From positions 1-35,256 of the forward strand of contig QHXW01000036.1 in assembly GCA_003223115.1 (NCBI GenBank): a DNA stretch of 35,256 nt, given 5' to 3'. Shown here piece by piece: positions 7,874 through 15,135 of the stretch (positions within the stretch are counted from its first letter, which is position 1; every line of letters begins with the position of its first letter). The stretch is from Acidobacteriota bacterium (lineage in GTDB: Bacteria; Acidobacteriota; Terriglobia; Bryobacterales; Bryobacteraceae). Below the pieces are notes generated by a model. That model had not been told where the DNA came from. It saw nothing but the letters and a program-made list of their open reading frames with translations, and ran no database searches. Both the position numbers and the translations under genes were made by a program.

Positions 7874-8671
7874 AAAATATCCGGTGGAACAAAAGCACGG
7901 CACAGCTTCCTAGCATTTCTGCTGGTCGTCACGTTCACATTCAGTTTTGAAGGCACAGTCATGGCGCAAACGAGCAAATCGACTGCGGTAAAGAATATCG
8001 TTGTGGTCCATGGAGCCTTTGCCGACGGTTCTGGGTGGGAAGGAGTCCACGCGATTTTGACAAAGGACGGCTATACGGTCACGATCGTTCAGAATCCGCT
8101 CATCTCGCTGGAAGGAGATGTAGCAGCTACGAAGCAGGCAATTGCCAATCTGAGCGGCCCAGTCATCCTTGTTGGCCACTCCTATGGCGGGGCCGTGATC
8201 ACGGAAGCGGGTAGTGATCCGAAAGTTGTCGGGCTCGTCTATGTAGCCGCGTTTGCCCCGGACAAGGGCGAGTCGGTCTCCTCAATGATTGCCGACCTCC
8301 CGCCCGGTGCTCCTCAGCCCCCGATCTTGCCGCCGCGGGATGGATATCTGTTCCTCGACATGGCGAAATTTCGGTCATCGTTCGCCGCCGATGTGAGACC
8401 AGAAACGGCCGCTTTCATGGCGGATTCTCAGGTGCCATGGGGCGTGGAGGCACTGAACGGAGCGATCACCGAACCGGCCTGGAAGACGAAGCCAAGCTGG
8501 TACGTGATCAGCACCGAGGACAAGATGATCCCGCCCGATGCCCAGCGGTTGATGTCCAAACGCGCCGGCTCGACGGCTGTCGAGGTCAAAGGCAGCCATG
8601 CCGTGTATTTGTCGCAACCACAGGCGGTTGCTGCGCTCATCGAGACGGCTGCTTGGGAATCGGCGAAGTAG
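7871..8671 (+). CDS. Secreted alpha/beta hydrolase
   Basis: 266 residues. An N-terminal signal peptide (hydrophobic FLAFLLVVTFTFSF, probable cleavage near MAQ at residues 31-33) points to the periplasm. The mature part opens with KNIVVVHGAFADGSGW (oxyanion region), has the nucleophile elbow GHSYGGA with Ser104, an acid candidate in STEDKMIPPDAQR and the catalytic His in GSHAVYLSQP. This is the small esterase-like alpha/beta hydrolase group often called RsbQ-like or salicylate-esterase-like in annotations. Substrate unknown. It sits between two copies of a 215-bp repeat, so its insertion or a tandem duplication shaped the locus. The leader AAGGAAAATTAAAA gives a plausible ribosome site. Confidence 0.92.
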   Translation: MKISGGTKARHSFLAFLLVVTFTFSFEGTVMAQTSKSTAVKNIVVVHGAFADGSGWEGVHAILTKDGYTVTIVQNPLISLEGDVAATKQAIANLSGPVILVGHSYGGAVITEAGSDPKVVGLVYVAAFAPDKGESVSSMIADLPPGAPQPPILPPRDGYLFLDMAKFRSSFAADVRPETAAFMADSQVPWGVEALNGAITEPAWKTKPSWYVISTEDKMIPPDAQRLMSKRAGSTAVEVKGSHAVYLSQPQAVAALIETAAWESAK

Positions 8672-8687
8672 AACCGGTCGGCCGTTG

Positions 8688-8852
8688 GCTAAGGGCGTCC
8701 TCCGAACCAACCATCCAAGCAAGCGGATGGCCGATCCGTTGGAAATCGCGAAGCTGGCAGTTTACCTCGCGTCGGACGATTCTGTGTGTGCCGTCGGGGC
8801 AGACTTCCTGATCGACGGCGGGGTTACGGCCATTTCGGGCGTGGGCGCCTGA
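8688..8852 (+). pseudogene. SDR C-terminal remnant
   Basis: Reading in frame to the TGA at 8850-8852 gives KGVLRTNHPSKRMADPLEI and then AKLAVYLASDDSVCAVGADF, ending VTAISGVGA. This is the C-terminal 54 or so residues of the upstream SDR with a few substitutions. No start, cofactor or active-site part is present. It is a by-product of the direct duplication and is preceded immediately by the hydrolase stop. Confidence 0.85.
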
Positions 8853-8904
8853 ATCTCGTTGTAGAGAGTGGAGACTTCAACAACACGAAAGAATATTAAA
8901 AATG
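8690..8904 (+). repeat. SDR-tail/leader direct repeat, copy 2
   Basis: Partner of 7658-7873, offset 1032 bp, in the same orientation. It ends at the cupin ATG as copy 1 ends at the hydrolase ATG, consistent with unequal recombination or an ancestral tandem SDR-X-SDR-Y arrangement. Confidence 0.9.
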
Positions 8905-9462
8905 GAAACGAAATTACAAGTATCCAAGAACGTGACCATGAACAAGCCGGATGAGAAGAGACAGGGAATGAAGGTACGCACGGTTGTCACCGGCCATGAC
9001 GCCAAGGGCCGTGCTGTTTTTGTGCGAGACGAGCAAGTCGATGGGACGCCCATGCCTGGCTTAGGAGAGCTCGCCTTCCTCTGGAATGCCGATGAGCCCG
9101 CAACCTACCCGAACGCGGGGAACAATCCGGCGGCGCCCGCTATATTCCCACCCGAAGGTGGCATCCGCTACATCATAGGGACGTACTTGCCCGGCGTGAT
9201 TGCACCAGAACCCACTCCCGAGGTGCACCTCGAGGATGGCGACGAACCCGGCGGAGCTAACGACGGCTTTCACAGGACCGACACGACGGATTTCGGGGTC
9301 CTTCTCTTCGGCGACATGGCACTCGAGCTCGACGATGGTGCGGAGGTGGTGTTGTCTCCCGGCGATGTCCTGATCGAGAACGGAACTCGGCACCGTTGGC
9401 GCGTCGTTGGGGACGTGCTGGCCACCCTGGCTTCTCTCATCATCGGAGCCCGCCGCCATTAG
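8902..9462 (+). CDS. Cupin-domain protein
   Basis: 186 residues. The C-terminal cupin barrel is visible: LEDGDEPGGANDGFHRTDTT, then DFGVLLFGDMALELDDGAEV, LSPGDVLIENGTRHRWRVVGD and a final strand. Motif 2 (PGDVLIENGTRHRW) is well formed; motif 1 has FHRTDTTDFG in place of the usual G(X)5HXH, so metal binding is uncertain. The region before (WNADEPATYPNAGNNPAAPA) is typical of single-domain cupins that act on small aromatic or sugar-like molecules or only bind them. An alternative ATG at 8938 would drop 12 residues. It is the third gene after the TetR2-type element; its leader duplicates that of the hydrolase. Confidence 0.85.
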   Translation: METKLQVSKNVTMNKPDEKRQGMKVRTVVTGHDAKGRAVFVRDEQVDGTPMPGLGELAFLWNADEPATYPNAGNNPAAPAIFPPEGGIRYIIGTYLPGVIAPEPTPEVHLEDGDEPGGANDGFHRTDTTDFGVLLFGDMALELDDGAEVVLSPGDVLIENGTRHRWRVVGDVLATLASLIIGARRH

Positions 9463-9806
9463 GTTCCGGCCTGCGCGTGAGGTGGCGATTGCCATGACAA
9501 ATGAGAACCGTTGTAGTTACAGGTGGAAGCGGCTCGAGCGAGAGAGCACGCGGCGCCGGCGCGGCGACACCACAGGCAGCGGACTTGCGGCGGAGCCGGG
9601 GATAGGCGTTCAGAGAGTCGAGGCCGTTCCTGTTGCCGCTCAAGCAAGGGACGGCTCACACGCCCAATCCCCGTCATGCCAAAAAACTGTCGGGTCCGAG
9701 ACGTTTCTGCCGTCTGCGGTCGTGCAGCGGAGCGCAAAATCCTCGGTGCCACGGCTGACAGAACTACGAACACGGCTCGACGGCCTCTTTGCCCAAATCT
9801 GCAACA
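9463..9806. other. Gap of about 340 bp with a possible dehydrogenase-start remnant
   Basis: No intact gene is recognised between the cupin gene and the TetR2 promoter. At 9501-9605 on the plus strand a short frame reads MRTVVVTGGSG, which looks like the first beta strand and glycine loop of an NAD(P)-binding SDR or epimerase. It then loses similarity and stops after 34 codons. This may be the relic of a deleted gene. The rest shows no convincing coding pattern, RNA or terminator. Confidence 0.4.
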
Positions 9807-9828
9807 ATAGATGGTGTGTAACATCTAA
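9807..9828 (+). promoter_or_regulatory. TetR2 operator-like palindrome B (autoregulatory)
   Basis: Contains TAGATGGTGTGTAACATCTA, the most symmetrical of the four copies (TTAGATG-like arm to CATCTAA arm). It lies 42 nt before the TetR2 ATG, the expected place for autorepression. Confidence 0.75.
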
Positions 9829-9870
9829 GATAGCGGGGGCTAGACACTTTGGCTGGGAGTTGAACGGGCG

Positions 9871-10437
9871 ATGCGGAAATCAAAAGAAGAAGCGGCAGAA
9901 ACCAGAGCGCGGATTATTCGTAAGGCCTCTAAGGAATTCAACCAGCACGGGATTGCCGGTACCGGCCTCGCGGATGTGATGAAATCGGCGGGGCTGACTC
10001 ATGGCGGCTTCTACAGACACTTTCAGTCAAAAGACGAACTTGTCGCGGAGGCGGTTGAAAGAAGCCTTGAAAAATTGTTCGGAGCGATGGAACACTTGGC
10101 GGACGAAGGGACCATTGCGGAAGTCATAAACGAGTATCTGTCCCGTGTTCACCGCGATGAGTTTGACAATGCCTGCCCTCTGCCGGCGCTAGGCAGTGAA
10201 CTGTGGCGAGCAGGCGGCAAAACGCGCCAAAAAGCCTCCGAAGGCGTCTTGAGGTTCGTTTCTCTTGTCGAAAAGCACTTAAAAGATTTGCCAGCAAAGG
10301 ACAGGAGGTCGCGGGCCCACGCTATCGTCGCGGCTTTGGTGGGGAGTATGATGCTGTCTCGCATTGTGACCGATCCGAAACTCTCCAGCCGATTGTTACG
10401 AGATACTCGGGATTTTGTGCTGCGGTCTGTCTGCTAA
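9871..10437 (+). CDS. TetR/AcrR-family repressor (TetR2)
   Basis: 188 residues. The N-terminal helix-turn-helix (about residues 8-58) reads RIIRKASKEFNQHGIAGTGL, ADVMKSAGLTHGG, FYRHFQSKDELVAEAVERS. The ligand-binding part contains CPLPALGSELWRAGGKTRQK and ends VGSMMLSRIVTDPKLSSRLL. A palindromic element lies just upstream. Three further copies precede the SDR operon (before 7059), the AAA+ ATPase region (before 10801) and the RND operon (before 12539). It is therefore the best candidate for the common regulator of all three. It differs clearly from TetR1 in sequence and in its apparent operator. Confidence 0.95.
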   Translation: MRKSKEEAAETRARIIRKASKEFNQHGIAGTGLADVMKSAGLTHGGFYRHFQSKDELVAEAVERSLEKLFGAMEHLADEGTIAEVINEYLSRVHRDEFDNACPLPALGSELWRAGGKTRQKASEGVLRFVSLVEKHLKDLPAKDRRSRAHAIVAALVGSMMLSRIVTDPKLSSRLLRDTRDFVLRSVC

Positions 10438-10454
10438 TACTGCTTCCCCCCGCG

Positions 10455-10596
10455 AGTCGGCTCTCGGAGGCTAAGCGCTCAGCGATCACGATCCACTCTC
10501 TGCAAAAACGGTACTGGTAGAGCTTTTTGCGACGTTTAGATGGTGACCAACATCCAAGTGACCGGACGGATGGAGCAAGCCACAACTATTCACGCT
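10455..10596 (+). repeat. 142-bp promoter-segment repeat, copy 1
   Basis: Matches 12376-12517 at a constant offset of 1921 bp with no net indel; differences are scattered single bases. It carries CAGCGATCACGATCCACTCT, CTGCAAAAACGGTACTG, the TetR2-type palindrome, and CGGATGGAGCAAGCCAC. It lies 205 bp before the ATPase ATG and contains the same first codons (MEQATTIHA) as the region ahead of the RND lipoprotein gene. Confidence 0.92.
10536..10557 (+). promoter_or_regulatory. TetR2 operator-like palindrome C (ahead of the AAA+ ATPase)
   Basis: Contains TTAGATGGTGACCAACATCC, identical over the 22 bases to copy D. It lies inside the 142-bp repeat. Confidence 0.72.
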
Positions 10597-10800
10597 TGGG
10601 AAGCGTCGCTCAACCTGCGAAGACCTGCGCCGGCTAAAGGCTCGCGTCGATGTTGCCTTCCGCCATGCGCGGAACCTCTACGGGCCGCAGTGAAGGCGAT
10701 CGATCCCGCAGCGCTGCCGAATCTCGAGGAGGAATTAAAGCACAATTCGGCCGCGCGGTGATCGTTTGGCGGCGTAAGGGTCCGAGAAAGGAGTCATGAA
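10597..10800 (+). other. Leader between the promoter repeat and the ATPase; possible small chimeric ORF
   Basis: From the ATG at 10570 an open frame of 63 residues (stop 10759-10761) starts with the duplicated MEQATTIHA and ends KAIDPAALPNLEEELKHNS. The first part is copied from the RND region; the last part is of unknown origin. In another frame LKARVDVAFRHARNLYGPQ looks protein-like. These may be remnants. The region ends with AAAGGAG at 10787-10793, the ribosome site of the ATPase. Confidence 0.3.
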
Positions 10801-11934
10801 ATGAAGGACTTAGCGGCCATAAAGAGACGAATTAGCCCACGGATTCCAGAAGGCCAGACGGGGCTAGCATTGCTAGATGCCACCGTGACTGGAGCGAAAG
10901 CCAAGGATCTTGAAACAAAACTCCATCGCCTCGTCATAGGGCAGGAAGAGGCGATTCACGAGATCGTTCGGACTTATCAGACGTATCTCGCCGGGCTCTC
11001 ACCGGAGGGCCGACCGATTGGAAACTTCTTGTTCCTCGGGCCTACGGGCACCGGGAAGACCCGCGCCGTGGAGGCGACCGCCGAAGCGCTTCTCGGCAAT
11101 TCGCGGGCTATCATTAAGATCGATTGCGGCGAGTTTCAGCACAGCCATGAAATCGCCAAACTAATCGGATCGCCTCCAGGATACCTCGGTCATCGGGAAA
11201 CGCATCCGATGCTGGCCCAGGAAGTTCTCAATCAGTACCATACGGATTCTGTGAAGCTGAGCTTCGTTCTGTTCGATGAAATCGAGAAGGCGAGTGATGC
11301 GCTCTGGAACCTTCTTCTCGGGATCCTGGACAAAGCTACACTGACGCTGGGCGATAACCGAAAAGTGGACTTTTCGAAGGCGTTGATTTTCATGACGAGC
11401 AATATCGGTGCTGCTGAGATGAGTTCACTCGTCAGTCCGAAGCTAGGTTTTCATGTTCCCACGTCGGATGATAGTAATTGCACACCCACACTGACAGCTA
11501 AACTGTCGCGCACCGGCATAGAAGCAGCGCGCCGGAAGTTCGCGCCGGAATTTCTCAATCGTCTGGACAAAATCGTGGTATTCAGGGCTCTGGGCAATGA
11601 GGAACTAAACAGAATCATTGATATCGAACTCGACCTCGTGCAACAGCGCGTCCAGACGGCTGCCGCCGACAAGCTATTTTTTATAGATGTGACGGGCAGT
11701 GCCAGGAAGTTCCTGCTCACCGAAGGCATCGATCTCAGATATGGCGCCCGGCCACTGAAGCGCGCCATTGAACGTCTGCTCGTCCAACCGCTTTCTAATC
11801 TGATGGCAACCGGCCAGATTCAGCACCATGATCGGATTCGCGTGACACACAACGGCGAATCTCCGTTCCTAACATTCTTCCGTGAAACAGACGCTTGGGA
11901 GAGTTGGAAAACCAATGGGGTTGCTGCGGCCTGA
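10801..11934 (+). CDS. Solo Clp/Hsp100-type AAA+ ATPase with a ClpP-loop-like LGF
   Basis: 377 residues, equal to one AAA+ module of the ClpA/ClpB/ClpC second-domain (D2) type plus the C-terminal small domain. There is no N domain, D1 or middle domain. Walker A GPTGTGKT at 80-87, pore loop GSPPGYLGH at 123-131, Walker B VLFDEIEKA at 156-164, sensor 1 MTSNIG near 198-203, arginine finger in EFLNRLDKI (Arg254), sensor 2 GARPLKR at 315-321. After sensor 1 comes SPKLGFHV (LGF 215-217), at the place where ClpC and ClpA carry the ClpP-docking (I/V/L)G(F/L) loop. So it may feed ClpP, or act as a free unfoldase. AAAGGAG 7 nt before the ATG fixes the start. A TetR2-type element lies upstream, linking it to the efflux regulon. 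Confidence 0.92.
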   Translation: MKDLAAIKRRISPRIPEGQTGLALLDATVTGAKAKDLETKLHRLVIGQEEAIHEIVRTYQTYLAGLSPEGRPIGNFLFLGPTGTGKTRAVEATAEALLGNSRAIIKIDCGEFQHSHEIAKLIGSPPGYLGHRETHPMLAQEVLNQYHTDSVKLSFVLFDEIEKASDALWNLLLGILDKATLTLGDNRKVDFSKALIFMTSNIGAAEMSSLVSPKLGFHVPTSDDSNCTPTLTAKLSRTGIEAARRKFAPEFLNRLDKIVVFRALGNEELNRIIDIELDLVQQRVQTAAADKLFFIDVTGSARKFLLTEGIDLRYGARPLKRAIERLLVQPLSNLMATGQIQHHDRIRVTHNGESPFLTFFRETDAWESWKTNGVAAA

Positions 11935-12375
11935 GTCGTCGTTATGACCATGTTGATCGCCGGTCTCGCCGCTCGCGATCACTCAATCGACCTTCGACCT
12001 CGAAAGCCCGACGAAACGCCGACATCGGGAGCCAGCCGCGAGCCGAACGCGATGTTGCCTGCACGGCGCCCTTGGGTCCGCTTGTGCCAGAGCGGGAGCA
12101 TCACCGCGTTTGAGGTATCGGGCAGCTCCGGGACCGTGGCTCTGTCTCCGCAGTCGCGGGACTTCCGGTCGGGCGAGATGCCTACGACTGCTACTGGGAG
12201 ATGCACGATGAGCAGCGCTTGCGGCAGGATCCGCTGGTACCCGCTCCGGGTCATGGTGCGAGGCAATCAGCCGTACAGCGTTGCCGGGAAGCGAAAGGGC
12301 GACAAAGAGCCATCGAGCCGTCTTGCTGGCGCGCAATAAGCGCGCATTGGGGCCGCTTGACCTGTTTGAAACTGA
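11935..12375. other. Gap of about 440 bp, no intact gene
   Basis: No start-to-stop gene is convincing. A plus-strand stretch at about 12116-12335 is open and reads in part GRDAYDCYWEMHDEQRLRQD, which looks protein-like but has no clear start and I do not recognise it; it may be the relic of a gene. No RNA or strong terminator is seen. Confidence 0.3.
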
Positions 12376-12517
12376 AGTCGGCTCTTGGGGGCTAAGCCCT
12401 CAGCGATCACGATCCACTCTCTGCAAAAACGGTACTGCGTAGAGGTTTTGCGACGTTTAGATGGTGACCAACATCCAAATGAGCGGACGGATGGAGCAAG
12501 CCACCACCATTCACGCT
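12376..12517 (+). repeat. 142-bp promoter-segment repeat, copy 2
   Basis: Partner of 10455-10596. It contains palindrome D and runs into the first codons ahead of the RND outer-membrane lipoprotein gene. Because the downstream gene here is the intact one, this copy is likely the source. Confidence 0.92.
12457..12478 (+). promoter_or_regulatory. TetR2 operator-like palindrome D (RND operon)
   Basis: Contains TTAGATGGTGACCAACATCC. It overlaps an in-frame ATG at 12461, which makes that ATG an unlikely translation start for the lipoprotein gene. Confidence 0.72.
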
Positions 12518-12538
12518 GCTGACGCAGCATCGAACTGC

Positions 12539-13972
12539 ATGACACGGGGCGGAAAATCAGGGCTCTGCGCACTTCTCCCATTTGTCGTCCTTGTTGGGGG
12601 GTGCTCTGTTGGACCGAGATACAAAGCACCGACACCGACAATACACCCCTTTCATAATCCGTCTCCGATGGGAGCGGATGGAGCATCGGCCCCGCCGCTC
12701 GACACCTGGTGGGAGGGATTTGGCGATCCTGAGCTAACCCGCATCGTTCAGCGCGCCCTCGATCAAAACCTCGATCTTGCAGCATCGGTAACGCGCGTGG
12801 AGCAGGCGCGTGCGGCGGCCAAAGAGGCGGGTGCGAGACTGAGGCCTTCTGGCGCGCTGAACGCGCAGTCGACATCCTTCCGCCAGTCGCTCGAAAGCCC
12901 GACTGGGCGTGTTGCAGGAACGTTGCCGGGCTTTGATAGAAATCAAAGTTACCTCGATCTGGGCGTCGCCGCCTCATGGGAAATTGACCTCTTCGGCGGA
13001 CTTAGGCATGGAGCGCAGGCTGCCGCTGAAGAAGTTCAGGCAGCTGAGGCCGAACGTCTGGTGACTCGAGTCTCAATCGTCGCCGAGGCGGCGGACGCCT
13101 ACATGCAGATTCGAGGTTCTCAGGCGCGTCTGACCTTCGCACAAGAGCAGATCGCCACGGACGAGCGTCTGCTTCAACTGGTCTCCCAGCGTAAAGCAGC
13201 CGGGGTCGCTTCGGACCGGGAACAAGCACAAGCTGAAGCGGTCCTTGCCCAGGCCAAGGCGACGGTGCCGCAACTTGCGATCATTCTTGAGGCGCAACTC
13301 AACCGACTCGACGTTCTGATGGGAGTTCAACCGGGCACGTATGCATCAGAGCTGAAGACTCCGGCCAACATCCCTATCATTCCGTCGATCACCAGCCTCG
13401 CGGATCCCTCCGAACTTCTCCGCCGCCGGCCCGACATTATTGCTGCAGAAAGGAGGATCGCCGCCTCGAATGAGCGAATCGGACAGGCGCTGGCGGAATA
13501 CTATCCGAGGCTCTCGCTTTCAGGGTTTCTCGGGAACGAAGCGATTAGTCCAGGAAATCTATTTCGTGAGAAAGGATTTCAGCCCAGTGCTGTCGCAGGG
13601 TTGCGGTGGAGGCTCTTCGACTTCGGAAGAGTCGATGCCGACGTGAAGTACGCGACGAGCGCCAATGCCGAGGCGATCCTGCGATACCGGAACTCCGTCT
13701 TGCGGGCGGCCGAGGACATAGAGGACTCGTTCAGCCACTTGGCCCAGTCGGAATTGAGAGGCGACGAAATCCTGGTCGAGATCGCAGCTTTACAGCGTGT
13801 CAGGGACCGCTCGCAAGAGGCTTATGAAGCGGGCGCGATTGCCCTAACCGACGTCCTCGATGCCGATCGGCAACTGCTTGTGGCAAAAGACGATCTCGCA
13901 TTGACGAGAGAAACTGCGGCCCGAGCTGCGGTCGCCTCCTTCAGGGCCCTCGGAGGGGGTTGGACACCGTGA
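12539..13972 (+). CDS. RND efflux outer-membrane lipoprotein (NodT/OprM family)
   Basis: 477 residues from the ATG at 12539. This start gives a standard lipoprotein signal of 21 residues, ending in the lipobox LVGGC with Cys22. In-frame ATGs at 12491 and 12461 are possible, but the first gives an unusually long signal and the second sits in the operator; none has a clear ribosome site. Family signatures: CSVGPRYKAP directly after the cysteine, DTWWEGFGDPELTRIVQRAL, SWEIDLFGGLRHGAQAA, LLRRRPDIIAAERRIAASNE, GLRWRLFDFGRVDADV and YEAGAIALTDVLDADRQLL. It is the first gene of a three-gene RND operon. Its TGA overlaps the next ATG region (TGATG at 13970-13974). Confidence 0.93.
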   Translation: MTRGGKSGLCALLPFVVLVGGCSVGPRYKAPTPTIHPFHNPSPMGADGASAPPLDTWWEGFGDPELTRIVQRALDQNLDLAASVTRVEQARAAAKEAGARLRPSGALNAQSTSFRQSLESPTGRVAGTLPGFDRNQSYLDLGVAASWEIDLFGGLRHGAQAAAEEVQAAEAERLVTRVSIVAEAADAYMQIRGSQARLTFAQEQIATDERLLQLVSQRKAAGVASDREQAQAEAVLAQAKATVPQLAIILEAQLNRLDVLMGVQPGTYASELKTPANIPIIPSITSLADPSELLRRRPDIIAAERRIAASNERIGQALAEYYPRLSLSGFLGNEAISPGNLFREKGFQPSAVAGLRWRLFDFGRVDADVKYATSANAEAILRYRNSVLRAAEDIEDSFSHLAQSELRGDEILVEIAALQRVRDRSQEAYEAGAIALTDVLDADRQLLVAKDDLALTRETAARAAVASFRALGGGWTP

Positions 13973-15135
13973 TGACAGGTGCCACAGCTGAAGCGACTCA
14001 ACGAACCAGGAAGGTAAGGAGACAGGCAACAAGAATGTTAAGGGATACCACAATGGCCGCAGCGTTAATAACACTTGCGCTGGCGCTCGCGGGATGCAAA
14101 ACCAGCGCGCAAGATGATCCCCGAACGCAGCCCGAACTGGTACGCGTCACTACTGTGGCAGCGCCCGCCGGGGGAAGTGAATCATTCACTGGCTCGGTCA
14201 CCGCCCGGGTGCAAAGCGACCTCGGTTTTCGTGTGTCCGGCAAGGTGATACGCCGGATGGTGGACCTCGGGCAAACCGTTGTTTCGGGACAGCCGTTGAT
14301 GCAAATCGATATTACCGACTATATGCACGCCATAACGACACAATCTGAAAATGTCGCGGCTGCAAGGGCCCGGGCAGATCAGGCCGCGGCGGATGAACTC
14401 CGCTACCGTGGCTTGGTTCGCACGGGTGCAGTGTCCGCCTCGATCTATGATCAGATCAAGGCGGCCGCGGATTCTGCGCAGGCGCAACTTGCCGCAGCGT
14501 CGGCGCAAGAAAAGATTGCCAGGGATCAGGGCGACTACTCGATTCTTTATGCGGACTCAGACGGGACGGTAGTGCAGACGCTGGCTGAGCCGGGACAGGT
14601 GGTCGCGGCAGGCCAGACCGTGGTGAAGCTTGCCCATGCCGGCCCGCGTGAAGCGGCTGTTTACCTGCCTGAGACCGTGCGTCCGGTTCTCGGTTCGGTT
14701 GCGCAGGCTACGCTGTATGGAGCCGTCAAGAGTGCACCGGCTCGCTTGCGGCAGCTCTCCGATTCCGCCGACCCCGCGACGCGAACCTTCGAAGCTCGCT
14801 ACGTCCTTGAAGGAAAAAACGCGGACGCACCCCTGGGGGCCACAGTGACGATCCGGCTGCCAGTGCCGAGTTCGGCGGGCTCGCTGGTGGTTCCCAATGC
14901 GGCGATCACCGACCGGGGCAATGGGCCTGGCGTCTGGATTGTAGACGAGGCCAGCCGCGCCGTAACATTCCGGCCGGTTACCATCCTCCGCTTGGGTGAG
15001 GAAGAAACGTTCGTGGGAGGCGGCCTTCGCAGCGGCGAACACATTATTGCTCTCGGCGCTCATTTACTCACCGAAGGCCAGCATATTCGCGTTGCTGAAA
15101 ACGCACCAGACAAAAGCGTGGTGTCCTCCCGATGA
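13972..15135 (+). CDS. RND efflux periplasmic adaptor (membrane fusion lipoprotein)
   Basis: 387 residues if started at the ATG at 13972, which overlaps the upstream stop. An internal ATG at 14035 gives a cleaner lipoprotein signal, MLRDTTMAAALITLALALAGC, with Cys21 as the lipidation site, and AGGAG about 14 nt upstream. Domains: lipoyl halves around SESFTGSVTARVQSDLGFRV, GKVIRRMVDLGQTVVSGQPL and YADSDGTVVQTLAEPGQVV, a helical hairpin rich in alanine, then the beta-barrel (AAVYLPETVRPVLGSVAQA) and membrane-proximal domain (VVPNAAITDRGNGPGVWIVD). It links the inner-membrane pump to the outer-membrane lipoprotein. Its TGA overlaps the pump ATG (ATGA at 15132-15135). Confidence 0.93.
   Translation: MTGATAEATQRTRKVRRQATRMLRDTTMAAALITLALALAGCKTSAQDDPRTQPELVRVTTVAAPAGGSESFTGSVTARVQSDLGFRVSGKVIRRMVDLGQTVVSGQPLMQIDITDYMHAITTQSENVAAARARADQAAADELRYRGLVRTGAVSASIYDQIKAAADSAQAQLAAASAQEKIARDQGDYSILYADSDGTVVQTLAEPGQVVAAGQTVVKLAHAGPREAAVYLPETVRPVLGSVAQATLYGAVKSAPARLRQLSDSADPATRTFEARYVLEGKNADAPLGATVTIRLPVPSSAGSLVVPNAAITDRGNGPGVWIVDEASRAVTFRPVTILRLGEEETFVGGGLRSGEHIIALGAHLLTEGQHIRVAENAPDKSVVSSR

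Noticed and set aside
12461-12538. ATG at 12461 as start of the RND lipoprotein
   Set aside because: It lies inside the TetR2-type palindrome, has no ribosome site, and gives a lipoprotein signal that is far too long.
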